Assembly: GCA_020283715.1 (NCBI GenBank)
Contig: JAIQCW010000244.1
Coordinates: 1 to 64,000, forward strand
Direction: 5' to 3'
DNA: 64,000 bases
Source: Cytauxzoon felis
Lineage: Eukaryota; Apicomplexa; Aconoidasida; Piroplasmida; Theileriidae
Below are positions 9,783 through 21,600 of this stretch, one piece after another; the stretch's first letter is position 1; every line of letters begins with the position of its first letter. A program made the position numbers and the translations under genes. Under the pieces are notes generated by a model. That model was not told the origin of the DNA, made no database searches, and saw only the letters and a list, made by a program, of their open reading frames with translations.

Positions 9783-12700
9783 ATGGAGGAAAAAGAACTG
9801 AATGTAACTTCGACGCAGGATTTGACTAAGAAGAGGAAAAGATTTAAAAATAAGAGCGTCGAAGGTGGTGGTCAAAATGAAAAGGTTAAAAAGTCCACGA
9901 AGCTCAAGAAATTTGACTTTACTGAGGATAAATACTTAGATACAATGGCTGAAGTAAGTTTTTTTAATATAAAAGGTTCATCTATAATTGAGGTGTTCTT
10001 GCAATTGTACCTTCAGTATCTTCTATTTTCATTACTACACCTCAGGAATCCGAAGATGAGTATAATGATCGAGATTCTTACGAGGACTCAGAAGAGGACG
10101 ATTTGGAAGAAGATATTGGCACTGCTATCCCCGATGAAATGAAGGATTTTATTACAGAAGAAGTAGAGGATGAAGTTGTTGAAGAAGATGTATCTGATGT
10201 CGAATATGAACCGGATAAACTGGATGAGGAAGATTTGGAACTGATTGCAGAGAATACAGGCTCGAAGGTAATGTTCCCAAAACTCCCCCTTTAACGGTTC
10301 CATAGTGGAAGACCAAGGATGAAGATGAGGATGAGGATAGAGGCAAGCAGTTGCGGCGCTTGAAAAAGGGTATGAAGAAGAGCACACAAGATGACGATGA
10401 AGATCTATGGTATGAGGATGAACCATCTAGAGCATTCGAATTATCTGACGTCTGGGCCACCGTTATTGAATGTTTCGGTGAAGTCGATCTAGTTATACAA
10501 ATCCTTAAGAATGAGAGAAATGTCCAGGCATCACAACAACAACAATTACAAGACGAAGAGGATGATGAACAAATTGTATCCGACTACGAACAAGAACAAT
10601 CGCAAAAGGCAGATGATAACACCGCATCATGGGATAATGTAAGTTAACTAACGAAGTATGAGTGAGCTTTTGCCCGCCGAAGATCCTATCCCCTTCCCTC
10701 CCATTCGCCGTAGATTCTTCTCTATTTATTTATCTCTAAAGAGTATAGCCACTCCCAGAGATCGTGGCGAAGGTGAGGATGTGACTTTATGTTGGAGATG
10801 GATAGTGATCCGTATGATATGCTACGCCTTACTAGTGAGGTTCATTTCTGTGATTATTATTTATTTTTGAAATGTTTAATAAACCTTTATAGTATGCTGA
10901 TCCTGATGAATTGGTGAGGGAGTACATGACCAAGGAGGACAATGAAATAAGAATGACGGATCAGCCGGAACGTTTATTTATTCGATACAAGAATAGAACT
11001 GCTATGACGAGCGGTCGTGACATTAGGGCTGAGTCTCAATGGATGACTAAGCGTCTACTTACCGAATTTAATAGAGATTTGACGAAGGAAAACATACAGA
11101 AATCATATGAGGAAGTTTTTAAAGGGTCATACCCATACCCAAATGTATCACCGGTATGTTTCGTACTATGTGAGAACATTTTCTAAATAACCAAATCACA
11201 ATTCATTTTCAGTCCCAAGACGTATCAGAGAAATGTGAGATAGTGTTGAATTGGTTATTTAATGAGAGATGGGAGGTACCATTTATACTGTACCATAAGC
11301 GTCATTTGATTTGCCCACCACTTACTGATGCTATCGTATGGAGGATTTATCAATTGGATAACGAATGGTTAAGACTAAGGAATTTATCAAATGAGTTGCA
11401 GAATTCCATTGAACGTATAGGACATGAAGAATTACCAAGTGATGTCATTTATTATTCGATGTACTTTGATTCCATGGAGGATTTGATAGACGTTTCCAAT
11501 CATCTGAATTACCACTTCCATATAATTCTAAATCCACCACAACTCAAACCTATCCAGCTTGATGAAGCACTAAAGTTAGACGATGACCTCGATGAAGACG
11601 TTGAAGATGATATCTTCGGTGATTTTGTACCAATAGATGAACACATCACTGACCCTGTGCACAATAAATCTCCACCCTCCAGTCCAGAAAATGTCAATGA
11701 TGTAGACGACACATTAGAATCACTAACCAATGAATCTGTCGATAGTATTGAAGATCTTCCAGCCAATATTACAGCTTCTGTTCCCACTTCTGTAGATGCA
11801 TCTTCTAATTCACTCCCCGTAAACGGTATAGCCACTCCCGGAGATCGTGGCGGTGAGAAGGGTAGTGATGGATCATCCATCATGGGAATGATGGAAGATG
11901 GTTCTAAGGATATGTTGGATGTAACCTCAGGTGGACTACCCGCAGCTGATCTCAGGGAAGCGAAGGGGGAAGTAAATAAAGGAGCTGACGGCAGGACGAC
12001 CTCTATTGCAATGCCTAATGGAAGAGAGGAGGTAATAACTTCTGATGTAACCCTTAGCGGAAAGAATGGAAAGGCTTCTGGTGTAGTACCTAGTTCTAGA
12101 TCATCGGAGATGGATGAGGATATAGATTACATTGTAGAAGAGGATAAATTGGATGTGATTGATTCTCAATCTATTCCGATTGATGAAGGCAAAAAATTAT
12201 TTAAACGCAGGAATGCTATGATGCATTTGATAGAAAGTTGTGAGCAGTATGGATTGCATGAAGTATGGAGTGGATATGTACCTACTGCTAATCAATTTTA
12301 TACTGTTTTGGAGAAGAGTATAGTACAGGGTTCAGCTGATCTTAAAGTTCAATTAAATGAAGTACGTGAGGCTTGGAATAGTTTGGGTATTACTGGTATT
12401 ATGGCTACTCCTGTAGTTGAGGGTAATGTTGAACAGCAAATTGAGGATATATGTACTCAATATTGTATTGGTCCATTTAATACTGGTAGGAGGGTTTATA
12501 AAACATTGGTTGATTACCATGCTAAGAAATTGGCAAATCACATATCGATTAAGCGTTTATTACGTGAATATTATCGCAATTATTGTAGTATAACTTGCAT
12601 TACTACACCAAAGGGTGAATTGGATGTAGATGCATCACATAGTTCTTGGTTATGTAGACGATTATTTAGATTTCCATTGATTAAAATGACATCTTTTGAT

Positions 12701-15700
12701 CAATTGAGTTATGATTATCCTAAAGATTTGAAGGATCGTGGTGATCGTTTGAAGTATTTGGAGGATAAAATGGAGAAGACAAGATTTGTAGAATTGTATT
12801 TGGAATTGATGGATTTGGAGAAGAATGGTGCTATAGATATTATAATACATCCATTGAATGGTATTGAATTACCACCATGGAAGGATGATAAATACAAAAT
12901 GAGATTTTCAGATTGGTATGATAGATTTAAGCAATTGGTTTTGTCTGGTAAGCAATTGATTAGTGATGTACAGAGGGATCAATTGGAGCAACAGAAATCA
13001 TTATTAGAGAAGGAGGAGGAATTATTAAATGAAGTTGAGGAAATGGATCGTCAATGGAGGAGGAATTTATTGGATCAATTATCACTTGTATATTGTCCAA
13101 GTAATATTTCAAGCCAGAGTATATGGAAACATGTACAGAGGAGTATATTAGATCGTCTTATAAATATAGAAATAATACCTAAATTTAAGAAAGAAGTTTG
13201 TGAAATGTTATTAAAAAATGCACAAAGATCTGTTATAATTCATTCACAAAGGATGTTACAATATAAATTAGATGTATATCCAAATTATAAAACTATTTTG
13301 TCATTAGTACATGATACACCATCTGATGGATTGAAAGTTTATTCCTGTATAATAAATGAATATGGTGAATTATTGGATTATAAAATATTTGAAAGTTTAT
13401 TATCTGTTACATTTAATACAAAATCTGCTGGTTATACATCATTACCAAATTTTCAACAAATGATGTATGATTTAGATATTATACTGGAGTTAATACGAAA
13501 GTATAATATAACAACAATATTAGTAGGACTTGTTAGTATTTATTCTTTGGATTTGTTTTCAAGGTTGGAGCAATATTTATTACCAAAATCTGATATTAAA
13601 TTAGATATAAAAAAAATTGGTTGTGAAGTACCACGATTAATGGCAACAATTAATGGTAGATCTAATGATATTATACATTGGAATAGAAATACAAATGATA
13701 AAACATCTAATTTAGTTATGAATAATAAAGAAAGTATAATGTGTTTATCATTAGGTAGATGGTATTTAGATGCATTAGCTGAAACTATAAATTTATGGTC
13801 TGGTCATGATGAAAATGTATTGTTAAGATTAAATCTTCATCCATTACAACATTTAATACCAATAGAAAGATTTTCATCAGCTCTAGAAATTGTACTTATA
13901 AATGCTGTATGTGATGCTGGAGTAGATATTAATCGTATTAAAAGATGCCCAAATTACCATAAACAATTACAATTTATAGCTGGGCTTGGTCCAAGAAAAA
14001 GTAATGAATTCATTAGATTATTAAAATTCTCAAATATTATAAACCGTGGTCAAATACGTATCATCAAAGAAGATGTTATTGGTAATTGCGTCTTTACAAA
14101 TTGTTCCAGTTTCATTAAATTCAATTCATCAGATACAAATGATCTTTTAGATACTACAAGAATACATCCAATCGAATCATCATTTATTGCTGAAAAATTA
14201 TGTAGCGGTTCATTAGATGATGAAGTTACAGGAGATGATGCCATACAAGAAATACTCACTAATCCCAATAAATTAGATGACTTAGATCTTGAAGCTTACT
14301 CACTCTTACTCTATGAAAGGCAAGATATGCCCAGAATGCTACCATATCTACTATTCGTAAAAGAAGAATTACAAACACCATATAAAGATTCCAGATGCAA
14401 ATTCAAAAATCTTAAAGATGATGATATTTTCTTCCAAGTACTACAAATAAATAAAAACGAACTTAAATATGGTACACATGTACTCTGTAAATTCGATGAT
14501 ATCTATGAAAAATTCGTTAAAGCAACCATACTACCCTACAATCTTAGAGCACAAGTTTCCGATTTCTACCAATATAAATCCGATCTACAAAAATCCATCA
14601 AAGATAATAAAATTAATCTCAAAGGAGAAACAATAAACGCAAGAATCATCAAACTCGATTTCATACCCTTCATTGAAAATGGACGATCCAATTTCAAAAT
14701 CGAAATCTCACTCACCAATCATCAAAGGAAATACATACTCAATAACTACCTCAATGAACTCATTAATCAAAACCTAGAAACTTATACATCTCCTCTCACA
14801 AAATTCGATGTCAATTATCCGAAAAAACCGCTCTTCAATGAAAAGAAAAAAATACAATATAGAAGAGCCATTCGACACCCATGCTATCGAATGTGGCCCA
14901 TACACAAAACCGTCAACTTTTTAAAACAAACAGAAGTATGTTTATTAACAAACAAAACAACAATAATAATAATAATCTCCATCCCATACAATTCGCCATT
15001 CCACCTGAAGTCCAATCCTACTTCTTTCCCACACGCCGTTCCACCTGAGGTTACATTCCTGCCGTCAGCTTCTCTATTTACCTCCCCCTCCGCTTCCCTG
15101 AGATCAGCTGCGGGTAATCCACTTGAGGTCCAATCACTACACTTCTGCCACGATCTCCGGGAGTGGCTTTACTCTTTAGAGATAGGTAATTGGAAGAGGC
15201 TCCACGCCTAGTGGGAACAGAGACTGTAACCTCAGGTGGGGACATATCGATAGATGTCATATCACTTACTTTGTTTACTTCATGTATTATTTATTATAGA
15301 TACCTGTGGGTGAATGTTGCATATGTCCGATGAGTGAGTGCGATCGTTTGAGTTTGGTGATAAAGACATGTATTGATCCGTTTAATTGTGCTACATTTGT
15401 GATACATGAGAGGAATCAGCGTATACCGGGTGAATTGGGAAAGGATTTGTATATACAGAAAGAGCGGTTTAGTAATTTGGATCAGATAATAGCTCAATTT
15501 TGTGAGACTCTCAAGTTGAATTTGGAGGAATTTTATATGCATCCAAAGTATAGACAGTCAGCTGATTTTGCGAAGGTTGAGCGTGATTTGATACAAGAAA
15601 ATGCACTAAAACCGGATAGCATAACATGGGCAATATTACCACCAAATCCGAGGCGTAAGGATTCTAACAACGAGACTATAAATAATCCATTGAGATTTAC

Positions 15701-15953
15701 TTTGATGGTAATTCCTCCTGGATTTTCTATGATTTCGCATGACTGTAAGAGTTTGCAGGATCCTATTTATGTGGATCATAAATCGTTTAGATTATGGACG
15801 CATACTGAGAAGTCACTTAGGGATTTAATCGCATGGTGGAAATCATATGGTTATTGGCATAGAAATGCGGAACGACAAAAGTATCTGGATGAGAAGCGTA
15901 AATTTATGGATGAATATTCACGACGACAACATACACAAGATGAATTATATTAA
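9783..15953 (+). CDS. SPT6: Transcription elongation factor SPT6 (6 exons, ~1787 residues)
   Basis: Histone chaperone and elongation factor that travels with RNA polymerase II. Exons: 9783-9953, 10046-10267, 10306-10638, 10893-11153, 11213-14935 and 15300-15953, all in phase. In order: an acidic N-terminus (EDSEEDDLEEDIG); EIRMTDQPERLFIRY; RWEVPFILYHKRHLICPP; a YqgF-like core (about 13280-13840); the HhH motif AGLGPRKSNEFIRLL; an S1-like segment (LKYGTHVLCKFDDIYEKF); and C-terminal SH2 domains starting at 15300 (GECCICPMSECDRLSLVIK). A translated element of ~100 residues (around 515-600) lies between the N-terminal helical part and the core. Introns 3 and 5 also hold elements. The SH2 pocket arginine appears to be Cys near residue 1579. 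A short extra exon in intron 3 (about 10800-10850) cannot be excluded. Confidence 0.93.
10700..10785 (+). repeat. Interspersed element, module A, in SPT6 intron 3
   Basis: Sense module A: TTTATCTCTAAAGAGTATAG and CCCAGAGATCGTGGCGAAGG. The left flank is partly degenerate (CATTCGCCGTAGA resembles the GGCGTGGAG box). The host intron is 254 bp. Confidence 0.85.
11766..12010 (+). repeat. Exonic interspersed element, long A-B form, in SPT6 exon 5
   Basis: A' variant (CCCCGTAAACGGTATAGCC) with core CTCCCGGAGATCGTGGCGG, then a ~75 bp middle with the palindrome ATGGATCATCCAT, then B. Translated SLPVNGIATPGDRGGEKG, SSIMGMMEDGSKDMLDV and LPAADLREAKGEVNKGADG. The middle is shared almost exactly with the midasin copy at 50332-50410. 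Confidence 0.93.
15000..15240 (-). repeat. Interspersed element, full B-A, antisense in SPT6 intron 5
   Basis: Reverse B (TTTACCTCCCCCTCCGCTTC, CCTGAGATCAGCTGCGGG) followed by reverse A (GCCACGATCTCCGGGAGTGG, TTTAGAGATAGGTAATTGGA), with PPEVT-type boxes at both outer ends. The element makes up most of the 364 bp intron. Confidence 0.92.
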
Positions 15954-15958
15954 TTTTA

Positions 15959-17345
15959 ATGAAGATTAAACACATTAACATTACAAATATTAAAAGTATT
16001 AATTTGTTAAATTTAAATGTTCGTAAATTAATTAATTTGTCAAAGGCCGCAGATAAACGACGTTCAGCTGGAAGTGCTGATAGTCGATGTGCCATTCTGC
16101 ATGATTCCAAGTATTTTTTCGGTATATACAAGGTACGTTTATCGCAAAATTTGGAACTATCCAATGGTAGTGATTTACATAAGGTAAATTGCTTTTACAA
16201 CCCTCATCTAGATGACCGTAGTATATGTGTATCCCGTATGAGTAATAGACTGAGGAAGGGATCCACTAAATATAGAGGTACGGATACCTCTCTTACCCAT
16301 AACTCAATCAGTAAGAGTCGTTTAAACACTACCAGAAGTCAACCATCTACCTTGTCATTCTACTTATCCACACCTCGGTGTATATATTTCATAAAGAGGA
16401 GGGTGATTTTTAATGAGAGCTTAGAAGGTAATAATTTCAATATACCATTTTACACCGTTGATCCTTGGCTAATTAGATTATTGAGATCAATTTCAAGTGG
16501 TAGAATATCAAAAGTTGTATACAATGATGGATTCGATCTCTATCAACACTTCAATAATTTTTTTGGCGTCAAGATTAGGAATTTGGTTGATTTAAATTTC
16601 ATGTACTATTTGGCGATGAAGTTGGACTCTGTGAATCTGGAGACGTCAAATTTATCACAAGTTTTAAGACATAAGTTGATTAGGGAGAGCAACAGATGTT
16701 CTAGAGATGTTGACGACATTAGGAATATAAATAGGGCTTTTAACTTTTTACTGAAAACCTCTTTATCATTCACCAAAGGAGGTACAATTGCTAATAAATT
16801 GGATGAAATTTGTAGAAGGTCTGATGGTATCGAGCTGAGGCTCTACGAACTGATGCAGAAAGATGCGTTGGCAGCTGACGATATTTGTACATTTAAACAG
16901 ATCCTCTATCAGAAGATTGCTTGTGATGATGACAATTATGAGGTTATACCACTTGTTGCGAACAATGGTATACTTGAAAATTCTGTGAAGGCAAACACGG
17001 GTGTGCCAATGGTAATGAACGGGATACTCAAATATCGTAGTGAAGTTGATAGAATAACAGTGTTATGCACGAATACTTATCTGTTTGATAAGATTAGAAA
17101 ATCTATACTACCGATTTATGGTATAGCTCGCGGTGAATATTTCAAGAACTTTTGTGATCAAATCATTGGTGATTTGGTCTCTACTACAATAGAGTAAGTT
17201 GAGCTGTACAGTTAAAACAACTGATAGGAGTAACAAAACCACCATTCAACTATCCAGAGGTCATGCGTATCTCAACGTCAAGCGTCTACATGATGAGCAT
17301 TTGATTTACAACTTGAGGAAGAAACGCCTTACAACTTTGAAGTAG
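15959..17345 (+). CDS. RNase D/EXD-like 3'-5' exonuclease-fold protein (2 exons)
   Basis: Starts 5 bp after the SPT6 stop. Exon 1 is 15959-17193; a 34 bp intron (GTAAGT..TGATAG) joins exon 2, 17228-17345, giving 450 residues. Without this splice the protein would end early with IE; with it a basic C-terminus ending RKKRLTTLK is added. The segment KVVYNDGFDLYQHFNNFFG, then VKIRNLVDLNFMYYLA and LSQVLRHKL, resembles the middle of the DEDD exonuclease fold of RNase D and EXD1. The usual DxE of motif I and the DT of 'FDT' are not intact (DLN instead), so it may be catalytically weak or dead. The basic, Asn/Lys-rich N-terminus could be a mitochondrial or apicoplast targeting sequence. Family assignment is tentative. 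Confidence 0.6.
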
Positions 17346-17417
17346 ATAGCTGTATACGCTATTTACATAGTGGCACATTCAAGCAACTTCCATCTTTGTA
17401 TCATGAATCTTTACTGT

Positions 17418-17840
17418 TCATTCATCTTCGAATATGTCGTCAGCTCCCCAACTCCATCCTTGGTCATTGTCATTAGTGAATGAGCTCGTGTCGGTACCTG
17501 TGGGTAAATTGTGATCTTAAGACTAAATATAGGTCATACCTGATGTATTACTGATGTCATTATCTGGTTGTTGGAAGAATTGTAGTGTCCTTGGACCGAA
17601 AATTGAATCGACTATCCTCTGGGCAAATGCCCATCCGAGTCCGTGTAGAGCACCTTCTTTGATAATTTGTAGGAAACCTGGTTTGTTCTGTGATCCTTGA
17701 TTTTGCATCTGTAACATTTTTAATTTCCTTATATTATCTTCTAATTCTTGCTGTTTTTGCATATTCGTCAAGGAAGTTCTAGAACGTATTCTGGCACGGC
17801 CAGAGAAATATCTACTTTGAAATTTAAATAATATATGCAT
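17418..17840 (-). CDS. Small protein with Gly-containing hydrophobic helix, possibly mitochondrial CHCHD2-like (2 exons)
   Basis: Exons 17540-17840 and 17418-17497, with a 42 bp intron (GTATGA..CCACAG), make 126 residues. The N-terminus MHILFKFQSRYFSGRARIRS looks like a mitochondrial presequence. Next comes a charged helix (KQQELEDNIRKLKMLQMQ), then GALHGLGWAFAQRIVDSIFG PRT, which recalls the glycine-rich helix and GPR motif of CHCHD2/Mix17 relatives. The protein has no CX9C cysteines, so that relationship is weak. The spliced C-terminus ends in an acidic WSWGADDIFEDE. Convergent with the exonuclease-like gene, with about 70 bp between them. Confidence 0.6.
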
Positions 17841-18642
17841 TTATAATTATAACGACAATTAAAACATAAGTATTTAGTTGATTTAAATTTAATATAAACG
17901 GGCAAAACCTTCAGCGTATTCATCTAAGGCCCCCGTAAGAACATACCTCGGGTCTAGTACATTGACCTCAAGTGGACCCGTAGCTGATCTCAGGGAAGCG
18001 GAGGGGGAGGTAAATAAGGAAGCTGTCTGCAGGACGAAGAAATGTAGAAAGTGGAGAGAGTAATGAAGGAAAGTTATGCGATGATTGGGGATTTGCATTT
18101 GTAAATACGATTATTTATCATTTTTATCAACATTTCAGTACATCATACTTAAATCTACATGATTTCATGTTAAAATGTTGGATAGTGGACAAATTAATGC
18201 AGACGATAGGTTAGGGGATCTATAGAAGAATAAATGAAAAAGTCGTAAAAATCAAAATTAAACTGAATTGGAAAATAATGTTTATAAAAATTTAAATGAA
18301 TGATATCTGGTTGTTGTGGATTCTTAATTTAATATACTTTTTTGCCTAGACAAATTCTTCTGAGGGCGGTAAATCAAGTGCGTATGTGATAGTGTAGTGT
18401 TATAAGTTTAGTTATTTTATGCAGTAAATGAATATCCTTTTGATAGCAGAGACAATTTTTGTTTGAAATTTTAAGATTGAGAATTGAAATTATATCTATT
18501 GGATGTATGACGAAGGAGCAAAGGAAGAACAAAAGAACAGAGGATATTTTTAAACTATTAAATGTATATGTATTCTGTAGAGGATGTTAATATTTATTTA
18601 TAAATATTATCCTAATTTTTGTATAAGAATGATAATAATCAG
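17841..18642. other. Intergenic region upstream of the helicase gene
   Basis: About 800 bp between divergent genes. It contains the module B element at 17947-18037; the rest is AT-rich with no convincing ORF or RNA gene. It probably contains both promoters. Confidence 0.6.
17947..18037 (+). repeat. Intergenic interspersed element, module B only
   Basis: TGACCTCAAGTGGACCC then GTAGCTGATCTCAGGGAAGC, GGAGGGGGAGGTAAATAAGG and GCTGTCTGCAGGACGAAG. There is no module A nearby. Confidence 0.9.
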
Positions 18643-21600
18643 ATGATTAGATCTTTTACTAAAAGTTTGAATATATTGCACAGTTTGTGTAGTAAAAGGA
18701 CTATTTTATCTTTCAATATGAAAAGGCGTAAAGGGGGTACAAAATTATCGCAGAAATGTAGTAGTGATGAATTAGATTCACAGCCGTATAAAAAAGCCGC
18801 TATAAATACCAAGGCCACTAATAAATCGATATCATCTATAGCTTCAAATCTTTTAAAAAAATGAAAATTTTTTGTTAAAAGATGATACAAACAAGGCATA
18901 TTCGGAGGGTATAAAAAAATTATCGGAGAGCTTTGGTAAAAACCATCAGTTCAATTTCTGCATTTATAATGATGACAATATACTAAACACATTGACGATC
19001 AAGCTAAAATTCATGAAAAATACGGTCAATTGGGATGTTCAAATGGTTAAATCTGTCGCTGTATGTAAATATGAATTGAATTTACCGGGAGGAAAGGTGC
19101 GTTTAGTGAAGATATTCACTTCCACTCCCACTACCATCTTCATTATTTCATTCAGGTAATATCTGGAGAAATGACCGCTTCCAATAAAAAATCAGCTAAA
19201 AAAGAGGCGGCTAAGATGATTTTAACAGAATTAGAACCTCCATCTTTCGAGGTTTGTAACATTTCCATCTCATCTCAAATAACAGGAAATGGAAGAAATC
19301 ACCAAATGGATTGTTTACAGCCACAGGAATATCATAAAAGCCACTGAAAAAATCATTGATAAAACATTTGGTGGTACGTTTCCCATCAAACTAGTTAACA
19401 AACCTTGTTCATCTGGGGTCCATCCACTATAACTCTTCTTCCACTAGGCATGGAGTCTCCTCCATTTACCTATCTCTAAAGAGTATAGCCACTCCCAGAG
19501 ATCGTAGTGGAAGTGAGGTTTGGATCCCAGGTGGAACATTATATGTTGTGATTTCACCAATTTCTATGTATAGCTACCGGTCATTATTGTAAGATACAAT
19601 GGACCGTTGATAGTGTAATATATTATGGTGAGGGTAGTGGTCGATCACCACGTGAAGCGGAAGTATATGCACATCAGGATCTATTTGTAAAGACATTTGA
19701 GGTATTTACTTTGGTGTTAGAATGTTATATAGCTTTACAGATAAGGAAGAGTGTTTGTAATTCTGTAGTGTCTAAACCCGATACGACAGTTGAAACTCCA
19801 GTGGATCAAAAGAATACTTTAATTCAGACTAAACCACCGGAAAATGTTATCAATGAGGAGCTATCAAGAGCTGATGCTAGCCAAATGAATGCGTTAAGGA
19901 ATTCCATTGCTACCAAGATGAAGGTTAAGGTGAGTTATATTACTGTAATCTCTACCTGAGTTGAGGTTTATATTTTATATCCTATATAATTCCATCGATA
20001 ATGTTCTATAATTCAGCAAATTGAACATATAATACCCTGCAATGGTGGTTTTCAGTGTTCTCTGACATGGTCTTGGTTGAATAGTGATGGATCGGTAAAT
20101 AAGGTGAGAATTTTATTATCGTTAGGTTGATTTCCTCTTAGAAAGTTATAGTGAGGTTGGGATCTAGTAAGACAATGGCAAAGGCTTCAGCTAGCAAAGC
20201 TATGCTGGTAGAAATAGGCACTATAGAGGATGTAACATATCAGGAGAGTGTGGACGCTACAGAGATTCGTAATTTAATCCATCAGGTAATTATTGTGCAT
20301 CCATCTTATAACTATTTAGAATATATATAAATCCGTTGAATTGGCTGCTGAACTTATAGAAAAGTCAAATTGTAGTGTATGGAGACTTTTCTTGCCACAG
20401 CTTTGGACTATACTCGTACAAATGAGGATACAACCACTTGTTGAACAAATTACAAAGGCTATGCTTTCGGAACAGTTTATATGTGAGTTGATATCTGTAT
20501 TTATCATATCCATCATCCCATTTGGGATTGTTGTTATATTAAACAACACGAATTTATTTACTTCTACAGCAAGCATTAATCCGCAACTGGTACCCTTTGG
20601 TAGAATTGTCCCATCTGATTTATGGGAAGAGTTATTAAAGGCATCAATTACCATTACAGACGAGACATTTGGAAAATTTGTTCTTTGGGAGCTTAAGAAA
20701 CTTAAAATCGATCCAAGATACTTCCATACCCTAAACTGTAAAGAATATTACCAACATCAAAGGTACGTTATTAGATACTGACAACATGGCCTAGAACTAA
20801 GGTGGAATATTACGTTTTTCCCGGTAGCCCTCCTTTTATTCAAACTTCATTATCTTACTATAGCTGGTTGTTAGCGGTAGAATTCCTATCGTCATTGAAT
20901 AGTGAATTATTATTCAAGAGATCTAATGATAGACTACATGAGGGATATCTTGTAAGAATGGATACGATAAAGGTGCAATTACCTATCATTAACCTTTCTG
21001 GGCATGTGTCCTCTGAATATTTTAAAAATCCATTAAAAGAAGATGATATCGTACTAGTGCTTCCATTAGTTGAACACCAAATTGTACCCGAATCATGGGT
21101 AAGTCCATTTACAGTTTTGTGAGCCGATCTCAAATCCATAACTTAATTATAATATATAGATGAATGGATTTCTGGGTTACATAAATAAACAAAAGACAGA
21201 TAATTATTTAGTCACGCTGAAAGTCGGTTATATAACCAAATTGGAATACGCAGAAGGTGATCACTGTTTTCAATATGGAACATACGGACTATATCACCTT
21301 CATACGATGGTCACACATAATCGCATGATGGAAGCACTTCAAGGAATTACACACTCTATCTTCCCAATCAATGTATGTTTCTAAACCAACCCGAAAGAAC
21401 ATAACAAATCGAGATAACACAGTAAATAATCCATTTTCTACTCCACCTGAGGTCCAATCCAACTCTCTTCGTCTTGCAGTCAGCTCTTTTATTTACCTAT
21501 CTCTAAAGAGTAGAGCCACTCCCAGTGATCGTGGCGGAAGTATAGTCATTGGACTTCAGGTGGAGAACTCTCTGATGTGGATTAATTATAATGTTGGCCA

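Noticed and set aside
10800..10850. An additional small SPT6 exon (MDSDPYDMLRLTSE)
   Set aside because: Phase fits with a GTTCAT donor, but that donor is weak and the segment has no SPT6 counterpart; direct splicing 10638 to 10893 is simpler. Left open in the SPT6 entry.
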